DNA from: Thiodiazotropha sp040506775
Lineage (GTDB): Bacteria > Pseudomonadota > Gammaproteobacteria > Chromatiales > Chromatiaceae
Direction of reading: 5' to 3'
Length of the DNA: 64,000 bases
Assembly: GCA_040506775.1 (NCBI GenBank)
Contig: JBEVWC010000002.1
Coordinates: forward strand, 124,001-188,000
The translations under genes were made by a program, and so were the position numbers. Positions within the stretch are counted from its first letter, which is position 1. Each line of letters opens with the position of its first letter. Below, piece by piece: positions 37,201-45,679 of the stretch. The notes under the pieces were generated by a model, which did no database searches, was not told the DNA's origin, and worked only from the letters and a program-made list of their open reading frames with translations.

Positions 37201-37765
37201 GTTGCTGGCTACCCATGGGGAATATGTCCAGCAGAGATCCGCGTACTGCAAATTCACCATGGGAGAAGACTTGCGATACGCATTGGTAGCCGCCCTGTTC
37301 CAGACGCAGACGAACCTCACCGATATTCAATCGTTGCCCGGTTTCAACGATCAGGCAGTGGGCATCCAGAAACTCCCTGGGCGCCAGGCGCTGCATCAGG
37401 GTGGAGACCGGTGCGACCAGCAGGCCGCGGGTCATCCGGGGTAGCCGGTTGAGGGTCAGCAGGCGTTGTGAAATCAACTCGGGAAGCGGGGAGAAGAGAT
37501 CGTACGGCAGGGTCTCCCAGTCCGGGAAATTGACTACGGGAATCTTCGGATCGTTGAGAAAAAAGGCCAATTCCCGTTCCAGGCGTGATGCGGACTGCAT
37601 ATCTGGCGTCACAACCAGGATCAGCCCCGGGTAGTTGCGCGCGGCATTGGCGATGGCCAGCGAGGCACTGCATCCGTGCAGGCCACCCCATTGCAGACGT
37701 TCCCCTGATGTATGTGGCAGTGTGGGTGAAAGAGGTGACTGGGTGGCGTCAGCTGAATGATTCAT
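34280..37765 (-). CDS. mfd: Transcription-repair coupling factor
   Basis: The 1161-residue Mfd has the UvrB-homology region at the N-terminus (about 30-340), the RNA polymerase-interacting domain (about 485-560, near VVHEDHGVGRYLGLQTL), the translocase domains with Walker A GDVGFGKTEVAMRAAF, Walker B box IIDEEHRFG, TATPIPRTLNM and the helicase motif QIRGRVGRS, and a C-terminal TRCF domain. It removes RNA polymerase stalled at lesions and recruits UvrA. The length matches the family (E. coli 1148). Confidence 0.97.
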   Translation of the reverse strand: MNHSADATQSPLSPTLPHTSGERLQWGGLHGCSASLAIANAARNYPGLILVVTPDMQSASRLERELAFFLNDPKIPVVNFPDWETLPYDLFSPLPELISQRLLTLNRLPRMTRGLLVAPVSTLMQRLAPREFLDAHCLIVETGQRLNIGEVRLRLEQGGYQCVSQVFSHGEFAVRGSLLDIFPMGSQQPFRIDLFDDEVDTIRTFDPESQRSDEKIPRIELLPAREFPLDEAGIGQFRRNYRIRFEGDLQKSLIYQDVSDGRVPSGLEYYLPLFFEQTMTLFDYLPDQHMLIQFEETREQSGRFLEDVKQRYEERRYDIERPILPPQSLYLSEDELVARIKERNLVTISTTSVASRAKGYAEPVNYATRVPPPVAFQARSKTPAQALKSFIDGPPDHKRILFIAEGAGRRELLQSALRDLGIGVKAASTWEDFLHGDQPLALCVAPLEQGLWLEDPGIALITETQLYGERVRQERRRRKVSQDPDQIVRNLTELHIGAPVVHEDHGVGRYLGLQTLEVGGQTTEFLTLEYAKGDKLYVPVSSLHLISRYAGASPEQAPLHRLGGDQWEKIKRKAAKQIRDVAAELLEIYARRAARQGVAFPSPDAEYQAFAASFEFEETPDQQQTIEAVLQDMTSPQPMDRVVCGDVGFGKTEVAMRAAFVATQGNRQVVVLVPTTLLAQQHYQNFADRFADWPIRVESLSRFRTGKQQQQVLDGLAAGKIDIVVGTHKLLSEGVKFHNLGLVIIDEEHRFGVRHKERLKALRSEVDLLTLTATPIPRTLNMAMSGMRDLSIIATPPALRHPVKTFVSQWNDNLIREAIQRELKRGGQIYFLHNEVNTIENMAQRLETLMPGMRLQIAHGQMRERQLEGIMRDFYHQRFSLLVCTTIVESGIDVPTANTIIINRADKLGLAQLHQIRGRVGRSHHRAYAYLLAPPPGSMTSDAKKRLEAIESLEDLGAGFTLATHDLEIRGAGELLGEEQSGQIHEIGFSLYTELLERAVSALKSGRQPELDRPLDHGTEIELNIPALLPEDYLPDVHSRLVLYKRIASARDSGELRDLQVEMIDRFGLLPEPAKNLFAITELKLRAHPLGIRKIEAGPKGGRLLFDETPKLDPTRLIMLIQQQPQKYRLEGGDKLRYLVAMEAPEARVKKIHELLDILVD

Positions 37766-37958
37766 GGGAAATAATCAGGTACATCACAAAGCCCCGATTC
37801 TCTCACATCTGTCGCATTCGGTCAGGTGCCAGGATCATGCTGTTGCAGTCCCATGATCTCAGCAGTCTGCTCACTGGATAGGTATCGTCAAAATCCACTC
37901 AAGTCGTGTAGGATGTGTCAATACTGGATGGGTAAATTACACTTAATAGTCCCTCAGA

Positions 37959-38411
37959 ATGAAAGATAAACTTGAAAAAATCGGTTGGCGAGAATGGGTC
38001 AGCCTGCCGGAACTGGGCATTCACCACATCAAAGCCAAGATCGATACCGGTGCGCGTACCTCGGCCTTGCACGCCTTCGCCCTGGAGACCTACACAGAAG
38101 GTGGAAAATCCCTGATACGATTTGGTATTCATCCGTTGCAGAAAAATACCGAGTTCGAGCTTTGGTGTACGGCTGAAGTCATCGATGAGCGCGTGGTCTC
38201 GGATTCTGGTGGGCACCAGGAAAAGCGCTATGTGATCAAGACCTTTGCCCAGTTGGGAAAAGTACACTGGCCGATCGAGATGACTTTGACCAACCGGGAT
38301 TCCATGAAATTCCGCATGCTACTGGGGCGTACCGCCATGGCGGGACGTTTCATGGTGGATCCGGCGTCGTCGTATCTGTGTGGAAAACCTGCCAAATCCC
38401 TTCGGAAATAG
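37959..38411 (+). CDS. Retropepsin-like aspartic protease of the ATP-dependent zinc protease family (RimB-like)
   Basis: The 150-residue protein belongs to the Zn_protease (DUF785) family. It has IGWREWVSLPELGI, the Asp-Thr-Gly motif in AKIDTGARTSALHA at about 28-40, and LLGRTAMAGRFMVDP near the end. The fold is retropepsin-like and the zinc name is historical. The gene is followed 19 bp later by rimK. In Pseudomonas fluorescens a homologue named RimB works with RimK on ribosomal protein S6 tails. It is the first gene of a three-gene unit. Confidence 0.82.
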   Translation: MKDKLEKIGWREWVSLPELGIHHIKAKIDTGARTSALHAFALETYTEGGKSLIRFGIHPLQKNTEFELWCTAEVIDERVVSDSGGHQEKRYVIKTFAQLGKVHWPIEMTLTNRDSMKFRMLLGRTAMAGRFMVDPASSYLCGKPAKSLRK

Positions 38412-38430
38412 AACAACGTCAGGAGGCGTC

Positions 38431-39336
38431 ATGAAGATAGCCATACTCTCCAGAAACACAAAACTCTACTCTACCCAGCGTCTGGTGGAAGCCTGCAAGC
38501 AACGCGGACATGAGCCAAGAGTCATCGATACCCTGCGCTGTTACATGAATACCAGCGCGATGAAGCCTGAGGTTCATTATCGAGGTGAGAAACTTCTTGA
38601 TTTCGATGCGGTGATCCCGCGAATCGGTGCTTCGATCACCTTCTACGGCACGGCCGTGCTGCGTCAATTCGAGATGATGGGGGTGTTCCCGGCGAACGAG
38701 TCCGTGGCGATCACCCGCGCACGGGACAAGCTGCGCTCTCTGCAACTCCTGTCACGGGATGGAGTAGGGATGCCGGTTACCGGCTACGCCCATTCACCGG
38801 ACGATATTCAGGATCTGATCAAGATGGTGGGCGGCGCGCCCCTGGTGATCAAGTTGCTGGAGGGGACCCAGGGTATCGGGGTGGTACTCGCAGAAACCAA
38901 GAAGGCAGCCGAGTCCGTGATCGAGGCATTCATGGGGCTCAAAGCCAATATCCTCATTCAGGAGTACATCAAAGAAGCCGGTGGTGCGGATATCAGATGT
39001 TTTGTCATCGATGGAAAGGTGGTGGCTGCGATGAAACGTCAGGCACCGGAAGGCGAGTTCCGATCCAATCTGCATCGGGGCGGGCGTGCTGAACTGGTCA
39101 AAATCACCCCGAAGGAGCGTGCCACGGCGGTGCGTGCCGCCAAGGTGATGGGTTTGAATGTGGCCGGCGTTGACATTCTCAGGTCCGAACGCGGCCCGCT
39201 GGTCATGGAGGTCAATTCGACCCCGGGTCTCGAAGGCATCGAGTCCGCCACGCAGAAGGACGTGGCGGCTATGATCATCGAATTCATTGAACGCAATGCC
39301 CAACCCCATCGTACCCGAACCAAGGGTAAAGGTTGA
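38431..39336 (+). CDS. rimK: Ribosomal protein S6 alpha-L-glutamate ligase
   Basis: The 301-residue ATP-grasp ligase matches RimK: MKIAILSRN at the start, PRIGASITFYGTAVLRQFE, the ATP-binding PLVIKLLEGTQGIGVVLAE, IKEAGGADIRCFVI, and the metal-binding VMEVNSTPGLEGIE. It adds glutamate residues to the C-terminus of S6. The start at 38431 follows a strong AGGAGG. It lies between a protease gene and an aspartoacylase-like gene, with which it probably forms an operon. S6 is not in the window. Confidence 0.95.
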   Translation: MKIAILSRNTKLYSTQRLVEACKQRGHEPRVIDTLRCYMNTSAMKPEVHYRGEKLLDFDAVIPRIGASITFYGTAVLRQFEMMGVFPANESVAITRARDKLRSLQLLSRDGVGMPVTGYAHSPDDIQDLIKMVGGAPLVIKLLEGTQGIGVVLAETKKAAESVIEAFMGLKANILIQEYIKEAGGADIRCFVIDGKVVAAMKRQAPEGEFRSNLHRGGRAELVKITPKERATAVRAAKVMGLNVAGVDILRSERGPLVMEVNSTPGLEGIESATQKDVAAMIIEFIERNAQPHRTRTKGKG

Positions 39337-39338
39337 TA

Positions 39339-40388
39339 ATGACGACAATCAGAATCGGCGGCGTTGATATACCTCCAGGGGGACGCGTCAACCTGGATCT
39401 GCCGATTGCCAAGTCCCCGACACACACCCCGCTGAGCATGCCGATTCAGGTGTTGCGTGGGAAGAAACCCGGCCCAAGGCTGTTTGTCAGTGCTGCGATT
39501 CATGGTGATGAACTCAATGGCGTTGAAATCATTCGTCGAATTCTGAAACACAAGTCCCTCTCCAGGCTGCACGGAACATTGATTACCATCCCCATCGTGA
39601 ATGTATATGGGGTGATTCAGCATTCCCGTTATCTGCCTGATCGTCGTGACCTGAATCGAAACTTTCCCGGCCATGAAGGGGGCTCCGTTGCGAGTCGTCT
39701 GGCGAATCTGTTCATGCGGGAAATCGTCGCCAATTCGACCCACGGTATTGATCTGCATACCGGTGCGCTGCATCGTTCCAATCTGCCTCATGTGCGCGCC
39801 AATATGGATCACGAAGAGACCAGCCGCCTGGCGCATGCGTTTGGCGTGCCTCTGCTTTTGAACTCACAACTGCGCGACGGCTCGCTCAGAGAGGCTGCCG
39901 CCGAATACGGCATCCCCATGCTGCTTTATGAAGCGGGTGAGGCATTGCGATTCGATGAGGTGGCAATTCGGGCGGGTGTGAAGGGAATACTTAACATCAT
40001 GAGAACCCTGGGCATGCTGCCGGTTTCAAGACAAAAAGCCAGGAAGCCGCTTGAATCAATGGTGGCCAGCAGCACCTCATGGATTCGCGCTCCGGAGAGT
40101 GGCATCTTCCGATCACTGGTACCCTTGGGCAGTCGGGTCAAGCGGGGGCAGTTGCTGGGGATCGTCGCATCACCCTTCGGTGATCAGGAGGTTATGGTTA
40201 ATTCTTCATTTTCCGGCATCGTAATCGGGCGTTCCAATCTTCCTTTAATGAACGAAGGCGATGCATTGTTTCACATTGCGCGTTTTCAGGGAGTCCGGGC
40301 GGCGGAAGAACGTGTCGAAACCTTCACGGAAGAACTCCTGCCGGATGGTTCATTGGATATACCGGATGATGAGCCACCGATCATTTGA
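39339..40388 (+). CDS. Succinylglutamate desuccinylase/aspartoacylase-family zinc hydrolase
   Basis: The 349-residue M14-like zinc hydrolase keeps all key residues: the zinc ligands in AAIHGDELNG (His and Glu) and GIDLHTG (His), the substrate Arg in RDLNRNFPG and the catalytic Glu in LLYEAGEA. A barrel-like C-terminal part (APESGIFRSLVPLGSRVKRGQLLG) resembles the second domain of the family. The start at 39339 follows AAAGG and lies 2 bp after the rimK stop. It may trim or cleave glutamate-type amides, perhaps reversing RimK, but this is inference from position. Confidence 0.82.
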   Translation: MTTIRIGGVDIPPGGRVNLDLPIAKSPTHTPLSMPIQVLRGKKPGPRLFVSAAIHGDELNGVEIIRRILKHKSLSRLHGTLITIPIVNVYGVIQHSRYLPDRRDLNRNFPGHEGGSVASRLANLFMREIVANSTHGIDLHTGALHRSNLPHVRANMDHEETSRLAHAFGVPLLLNSQLRDGSLREAAAEYGIPMLLYEAGEALRFDEVAIRAGVKGILNIMRTLGMLPVSRQKARKPLESMVASSTSWIRAPESGIFRSLVPLGSRVKRGQLLGIVASPFGDQEVMVNSSFSGIVIGRSNLPLMNEGDALFHIARFQGVRAAEERVETFTEELLPDGSLDIPDDEPPII

Positions 40389-40685
40389 TCGTTTGACCTC
40401 TCCCGCTGACGGAGTATGGATGTTCTGTGAATTGGGCGCATTCGTCATACAGGTCCATTCGTTAGAACAACACCTAATGAAACAGCGCAGAATTATACGA
40501 TCCGATATCGTTTTGATTCGTTCATGGAACTTTCATCAGTCAAACCCCTGACTGTGTATATGACGAAATCTTCATAGAGACTGGCGTTGAGATTCCAGTG
40601 ATGTATCATTAGCAAGAGAGCCCAGTCGTCATCACGAGAGCCAGGAACGCGATAACCATCGATTCATGCTTCAAGGAGGCCACGC

Positions 40686-40940
40686 ATGCTCGTGCTCACC
40701 CGCCATCTCAATCAATCATTACAGGTCGGAGAATCGGTCACATTGAAGATATTGAGTATCGTCAATGGCCATGTCCGATTCGGTATCGAAGCGCCATCAG
40801 ATGTCTTGATCCTGCGACAGGAATTGGCCCATCGTACGGATACCACGCCAATACGATCTCCTGCACGCAATCTGGAAAAAAAACAAAACGAACCGCTGGT
40901 GATCTATAAACGCCGGCGTAAAAATATTGTCATGGAATAG
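40686..40940 (+). CDS. csrA: CsrA/RsmA-family RNA-binding regulator with extended tail
   Basis: The 84-residue protein begins MLVLTRHLNQSLQVGE and has VRFGIEAPSDVLILRQELAHR, which retains the Arg equivalent to E. coli CsrA Arg44 that contacts RNA. CsrA dimers bind GGA motifs near ribosome sites. The sequence diverges after residue 55 and ends in a basic tail (YKRRRKN) not present in the 61-residue E. coli protein. The ribosome site AAGGAGG is strong and itself holds a GGA, so autoregulation is possible. The 297-bp region before it holds no gene; GGA also occurs in the leader at about 40651. Confidence 0.85.
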   Translation: MLVLTRHLNQSLQVGESVTLKILSIVNGHVRFGIEAPSDVLILRQELAHRTDTTPIRSPARNLEKKQNEPLVIYKRRRKNIVME

Positions 40941-41055
40941 TAATAATTATTTCAGAACTCTTGAGGTGACCCGCGAGCCGGCCTGGATGCGTCAAGTCAG
41001 GTGAGGAATGTAAGCGCGGCAACCCGCCTCTTTGCAAGGCATCCGCTTTCAGGTA

Positions 41056-41790
41056 TCAACGGGATGAGAACTCGACCCACTGTTGACCACTCCATGCCTG
41101 AAAAGGTCTGAAACGGGATTTGTAGTTCATTTTCTGACAGGATTCGATCCAGAAACCCGGGTAAACCCACCTGAGTCCCAGATCCCGGGTGTATTCGATC
41201 TGCCACATCAAGGCGAAAACCCCCAGTCCTTCCTGGCGCATCTCGGGATCAAAGAAGGTATAGACCGATGAGGTGCCGTGGGGCAGAAGATCGCTGACCG
41301 CCACCGCCACCAGTCGGCCGGATTTACGAAATTCGATGAAGCGCGTTTCTGCCCAGTCGCAGGTGAGAAATTGCGAATATTGACCAGGGCTGTTACATAC
41401 CATGGCCCCATCCGGATGACGGTTTCCCAGATAACGTTTATACAGTTGGAAGTGCTCTTCCCGGTAATGGCCTGAGGTGGGAATCACCTGAATGGAATCA
41501 CTGTTCTGTTTCCAATTACGGCGCTGACTGCGGGATGGTTTGTAGTCATCGACGGGTATTCGCAGGGACACGCAACTGTTGCAATTCGGGCATGCGGGTT
41601 GGTACAGATAACAGCCGCTGCGACGAAAGCCCTGATCGATCAGTTGCTGATAGAGCTGTGGCGTGACCTTGGCCATCGGGTCCAGAAACAGATTGCGCGC
41701 TTCCTGACCCGGCAGGTAGGAACAGTCATGCAACTGGCTCATGTAGCATGCATAGGCGGTTTCCTGGTCGAAATCGGAATGGTTCATCAT
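41056..41790 (-). CDS. bpt: Aspartate/glutamate leucyl- or arginyl-tRNA--protein transferase
   Basis: The 244-residue protein is a bacterial ATE/Bpt homologue: CSYLPGQEARNLFLDP near the N-terminus, FRRSGCYLYQPACPNCNSCVSLRIPV with the family cysteines, and YPGFWIESCQKMNYKSRFRPFQ. It attaches a destabilising residue to proteins starting with Asp or Glu for ClpAP degradation. The start at 41790 overlaps the aat stop (ATGA) and precedes the family N-terminus; the frame extends to 41820 without support. In Pseudomonas infA and clpA follow; here they do not. Confidence 0.93.
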   Translation of the reverse strand: MMNHSDFDQETAYACYMSQLHDCSYLPGQEARNLFLDPMAKVTPQLYQQLIDQGFRRSGCYLYQPACPNCNSCVSLRIPVDDYKPSRSQRRNWKQNSDSIQVIPTSGHYREEHFQLYKRYLGNRHPDGAMVCNSPGQYSQFLTCDWAETRFIEFRKSGRLVAVAVSDLLPHGTSSVYTFFDPEMRQEGLGVFALMWQIEYTRDLGLRWVYPGFWIESCQKMNYKSRFRPFQAWSGQQWVEFSSR

Positions 41791-42494
41791 GATTCGAACC
41801 CGGGGACGGTCCCTGCCCAACTGCCAATGTGACCCGGCACGCGGGTCCAGTGCTGCAGTTCCTTACAAAATTGATTGCGCGGGATCTGTTCGGCACCCAG
41901 ACTGGCGAGGTGCCGGGTGTAGACCTGACAGTCGATCAGTCTGAACCCCCACTCCTGAAGTTGCCGGCTGAGAGTGACCAGTGCGACCTTCGAACTGTCG
42001 CTGACCCGGCTGAACATGGATTCGCCGAAGAATACCTTGCCGATGGCCATGCCATACAAGCCGCCGACCAATGCCCGGTCTTTCCACACCTCGACAGAGT
42101 GGGCCAGCCCAAGGCGAAATTGCATGCGGTAAGCTTCGATCATTTCAGGGACCAGCCAGGTTCCTGGGTTGTCTCCCCTTGGCGCTGCACAGGCATGTAT
42201 AACCGCGTCGAAATCCCGGTCAAAGGTGACATTAAAGACCTTTTTGCGCAGCGTTTTTCCAAGACTGCGACTGACATTGACCCGTTCGGGATACAGCACT
42301 GTGCGAGGGTCCGGCGACCACCAGAGTATCGGTTCGCCTTCGGAATACCAGGGGAAGATACCCAGTTGGTAAGCCTGGATGAGTCTCTGCGGGGTAAGGT
42401 CCCCGCCAACAGCGAGCAGTCCATCCGGATCACGCTCCGCTTCGGAGACATCCGGAAAAGGCATGTTCGGATTTTCGTCGAGGAGATAGATCAT
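41787..42494 (-). CDS. aat: Leucyl/phenylalanyl-tRNA--protein transferase
   Basis: The 235-residue protein has FPDVSEAERDPDGLLAVGGDL, AYQLGIFPWYSEGEPILWWSPDPR and GLYGMAIGKVFFGESMFSR, the full Aat signature. It adds Leu or Phe to N-terminal Arg or Lys, marking proteins for ClpS/ClpAP. It overlaps bpt by 4 bases, so both halves of the N-end rule are co-translated. Confidence 0.96.
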   Translation of the reverse strand: MIYLLDENPNMPFPDVSEAERDPDGLLAVGGDLTPQRLIQAYQLGIFPWYSEGEPILWWSPDPRTVLYPERVNVSRSLGKTLRKKVFNVTFDRDFDAVIHACAAPRGDNPGTWLVPEMIEAYRMQFRLGLAHSVEVWKDRALVGGLYGMAIGKVFFGESMFSRVSDSSKVALVTLSRQLQEWGFRLIDCQVYTRHLASLGAEQIPRNQFCKELQHWTRVPGHIGSWAGTVPGFES

Positions 42495-42601
42495 GGCGAG
42501 TACTGGTTTCAGCTACCATATAATCATAACAAGCACTTGTGCAAACACTAAAAAATTCGCATTATTCACCGGTTGTTATTGTGTGAACTTGGAGTGATGT
42601 C

Positions 42602-43267
42602 TTGACCGATTCTGTCAAATACTTGCAAATAGGCGATGTACTGCAGTTGCAGTTTGCCCCGCCGAGTGAGAATCAGGATCGTTTTTCCGCAACACTCATC
42701 GGATTTTTACCCAATCAAAGCCTGGTGATCACCACGCCGCGTAAGTCCGGTAACCCGATTATCGTGCGTGAAGGCCAAAGCTTCACCGTACGTATGCTTC
42801 AGGGGAGCAATATTTTCGGCTTCGTGTCCCGAGTCCTGCAGGTATCATCCAAACCCTATCCCCATCTGCATCTGGCCTATCCCGGAGAGGTCGAAAGTGC
42901 CGTGGTGCGCAATGCACCCCGGGTGCCGACTGAACTGCAGGCTACACTGATTCGCCCGGGTGGCGCGAACCAGGAAGAGCACTATCCGGTGATCATCAGT
43001 GACATCAGCAGTACCGGAGCCCGGGTCATCGATCGGAAAAAGCTCGGTGAAGTCGGTTCGGTGATTCAGATCAGTCAGACCCTGGCCGTGTGTGGCGGGG
43101 AGGACATTCTCAAGGTTTTGGCAGTGATCCGGAATATCCGTGAAATCCCGGATGCGTCAGGTAACCTGCGCTACCTGCATGGGGTGGAGTTTCGGGGGCT
43201 GAACCGTTTCCAACAACTGATACTCTGCTCCTACGTGCTGGGCAGCATTGCCCGGGAGCGGGGTTAA
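42602..43267 (+). CDS. PilZ-domain protein with YcgR-like N-terminal domain
   Basis: The 221-residue protein has an N-terminal YcgR/PilZN-like beta domain (about 5-95), then a PilZ domain (about 98-215) with the cyclic-di-GMP motifs RxxxR (Arg-Asn-Ala-Pro-Arg) and DxSxxG (DISSTG). Such proteins bind c-di-GMP and in flagellated bacteria brake the motor. The start is TTG with GGAG 8 bp upstream. No ATG fits: the nearest upstream one is out of frame and stops at once. It is divergent from aat and converges on trxB. Confidence 0.85.
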   Translation: MTDSVKYLQIGDVLQLQFAPPSENQDRFSATLIGFLPNQSLVITTPRKSGNPIIVREGQSFTVRMLQGSNIFGFVSRVLQVSSKPYPHLHLAYPGEVESAVVRNAPRVPTELQATLIRPGGANQEEHYPVIISDISSTGARVIDRKKLGEVGSVIQISQTLAVCGGEDILKVLAVIRNIREIPDASGNLRYLHGVEFRGLNRFQQLILCSYVLGSIARERG

Positions 43268-43285
43268 GCAACTAAATCTAAACCC

Positions 43286-43315
43286 GATCCAGGGCACCAA
43301 TCGGTGCCCTGGGTC
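43286..43315. terminator. Bidirectional terminator between the PilZ gene and trxB
   Basis: CCAGGGCACC pairs perfectly with GGTGCCCTGG around AATC, extended by three further pairs on the outside. T-rich bases follow on both strands (ATTT on one, GGGTTT on the other). It lies between convergent genes. Confidence 0.65.
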
Positions 43316-43368
43316 AGATTTCCGTATGGATGCTGGCCTGGACCCGTGATCTTTGGAAAGTACCAGGA

Positions 43369-44334
43369 TCAGGAGTTTTTGGCGCTCAGTGCGTCGAGGA
43401 AACGTTCAGCGTCCAGGGCCGCCTGGCAACCGGTTCCAGCGGATGTAATGGCCTGGCGATAGACATGATCCATCACATCACCGGCCGCGAACACTCCGGG
43501 AATCGAGGTTTCCGTGGCGTTGCCTTCAAGCCCGCCGCGTACTTTCAGATAGCCGTTGTGCATTTCCAGCTGACCTTCGAAAAGACCGGTGTTCGGACTG
43601 TGGCCGATGGCGATGAACACGCCCTGCAGGTCGATATCGCGGGTGGCGCCGTCCTTGACGTTCTTGATGCGCATTCCGGTCACCCCTGAGGAATCCCCGA
43701 GTACCTCGTCCAGCACATGAGCCCATTCTATGGTCACATTGCCGTCTTCAGCCTTCTGCTTCAGTTGATCGGCCAGGATCTTCTCGGATCGGAACTGGTC
43801 ACGCCGATGCACCACCACCACTTCCGAGGCGATGTTGGCGAGGTAGAGGGCTTCCTCGACCGCGGTGTTGCCGCCGCCGATTACGGCAACTTTCTGGTTT
43901 CTATAGAAAAAGCCATCACAGGTGGCGCAGGCGGAGACCCCTTTGCCACGAAATGCCTGTTCGGACTCCAGGCCCAGGTATTTGGCTGAGGCCCCGGTGC
44001 AGATGATCAGCGCATCACAGGTGTATACCGCCTGATCACCGGTCAGTCGGAAAGGACGCTGGTCGAGTTCCGCCTTGTTGATATGGTCGAAAATGATCTC
44101 GGTGTTGAAACGCTCCGCATGCAGGCGCATACGCTCCATCAGCTCCGGACCCTGAACGCCGTTGTTGTCACCCGGCCAGTTGTCCACCTCGGTGGTGGTC
44201 ATCAGCTGGCCACCCTGTTCCATACCGGTGACCAGAACCGGCTCCAGGTTGGCGCGTGCCGCGTATACCGCGGCCGTGTAGCCCGCAGGACCCGATCCGA
44301 GAATCAAGAGGCGGCAATGCTTGGTTTCGCTCAT
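43369..44334 (-). CDS. trxB: Thioredoxin reductase
   Basis: The 321-residue flavoprotein has the FAD motif GSGPAGYTAAVYAARA, the redox centre CATC in GVSACATCDGFF, the NADPH motif GGGNTAVEEALYLA and the C-terminal FAD cap TSIPGVFAAGD. It reduces thioredoxin with NADPH. The start at 44334 is chosen from the AAGGGAG site upstream and the family N-terminus. It is divergent from the alanine dehydrogenase gene and near ftsK-lolA-rarA, as in Pseudomonas. Confidence 0.96.
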   Translation of the reverse strand: MSETKHCRLLILGSGPAGYTAAVYAARANLEPVLVTGMEQGGQLMTTTEVDNWPGDNNGVQGPELMERMRLHAERFNTEIIFDHINKAELDQRPFRLTGDQAVYTCDALIICTGASAKYLGLESEQAFRGKGVSACATCDGFFYRNQKVAVIGGGNTAVEEALYLANIASEVVVVHRRDQFRSEKILADQLKQKAEDGNVTIEWAHVLDEVLGDSSGVTGMRIKNVKDGATRDIDLQGVFIAIGHSPNTGLFEGQLEMHNGYLKVRGGLEGNATETSIPGVFAAGDVMDHVYRQAITSAGTGCQAALDAERFLDALSAKNS

Positions 44335-44508
44335 GTATACTAACTCCCTTCGAGGGCTGCCCGTTTGGTCGGGGCATACCACGAATGATAGTGGGTTGGG
44401 TCAGGCGGGTCCGGGATTCGGTGACCCGCATCCAAGACTCGAAAAATGAATGCGGGAATACTACGGAATCCTCCCTTCGGGGTAAAGAATCACCACGGGC
44501 AGCAAGTT

Positions 44509-45573
44509 ATGAAAATCGGCATACCCACAGAAATCAAACCCCTGGAAGGTCGGGTCGGGCTGGTGCCCGACGCCTGCGCGGAACTGATCAAACACGGTCA
44601 TCAGGTGCTGTTGCAGGAGGGCGCCGGATTGAACAGCGGTTACCCTGACCCGCGCTACTCCGAGCTGGGGGTTCAATTGCTCCCGGATGCCCCATCGCTG
44701 TATGCCGAATCGGATCTGGTGGTCAAGGTGAAGGAGCCTTACGGGGGTGAGCCGGACATGTTGCGCGAGGGGCAGCTGCTGTTCTGTTTTCTGCATCTTG
44801 CGGCTGATGAGACACTCACCCGCCGCCTGCTGGCGTCCGGGGTCACCGGTATCGCCTTCGAAACCGTGGAAGAGGGTGGGGCTTTGCCCATCCTGGCACC
44901 CATGAGTGATATCGCCGGGCGGCTTGCGGTACAGAATGGGGCCACCCTGTTACACCGCCCAAGAGGCGGCAAGGGTTTGCTGCTGGGTGGACTGCCCGCT
45001 GCGGAGCGGGGTCATGTGGTGATTCTGGGGGGCGGTCAGGCCGGGGGCAATGCCGCAGCGCTGGCCGCTGCGATGGGAGCCCGGGTCACGGTATTTGAAC
45101 GGCTCAGGGAGCGGATGGGGCACTTGCGGGAGTTGGGCGACAACGTCACCGCGTTGTATCCCTACCGGGAGGCTGTGAGCCAGGCTGTGGCCGATGCGGA
45201 CCTTCTTATCGGGGCGGTATTGATTCCGGGTGCCCGGGCGCCTCACGTGGTTTCCCGGGAGCAGATCGCGAGCATGGCGCCGGGAGGTGTGGTGGTGGAT
45301 ATATCGGTGGATCAGGGCGGATGTATCGAAACCACCCGTCCAACCACCTACGAGGACCCGGTCTACGAGGTGTCGGGTATCAGCCATTTCTGTGTCACCA
45401 ACATGCCCGGCGCGGTGCCGCGCAGCGCCAGTCAGGCCCTGTCTGCGGCGATGATGCCCTACCTGCTGTCCCTGGTCTCCCCGGACTGGCGATCCAATGA
45501 AGTGTTGAGTCGGGCCGTGAATCTCTCCGCGGGTGAACTGGTGCATCCGGTGTTGCGTGAACAGTACCTCTGA
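44509..45573 (+). CDS. ald: Alanine dehydrogenase
   Basis: The 354-residue protein matches Ald: MKIGIPTEIKPLEGRVGLVPDA with the pyruvate-binding Arg, VKVKEPYG with the catalytic Lys, FLHLAADETLTRRLL with the catalytic His, NAD-binding GGGQAGGNAAALAAAMGA, and VDISVDQGGCIETTRPTTY. It interconverts L-alanine and pyruvate plus ammonia. It is slightly shorter than the 371 residues common in the family and lacks part of the C-terminal tail. The start follows family N-termini; the ribosome site is weak. Confidence 0.92.
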   Translation: MKIGIPTEIKPLEGRVGLVPDACAELIKHGHQVLLQEGAGLNSGYPDPRYSELGVQLLPDAPSLYAESDLVVKVKEPYGGEPDMLREGQLLFCFLHLAADETLTRRLLASGVTGIAFETVEEGGALPILAPMSDIAGRLAVQNGATLLHRPRGGKGLLLGGLPAAERGHVVILGGGQAGGNAAALAAAMGARVTVFERLRERMGHLRELGDNVTALYPYREAVSQAVADADLLIGAVLIPGARAPHVVSREQIASMAPGGVVVDISVDQGGCIETTRPTTYEDPVYEVSGISHFCVTNMPGAVPRSASQALSAAMMPYLLSLVSPDWRSNEVLSRAVNLSAGELVHPVLREQYL

Positions 45574-45679
45574 AATTAGAATAAATAACAGGTATAACTT
45601 AATAATTTGAAAAGATTTTGTGAATTTAATATCGCCCTTGGGAATTGTACGGTGATGAAACCCCAGGCGTGGAGCCAAG

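Noticed and set aside
42602..42604. ATG at 42597 as a start for the PilZ gene
   Set aside because: That frame stops after two codons; the TTG with a good ribosome site is better.
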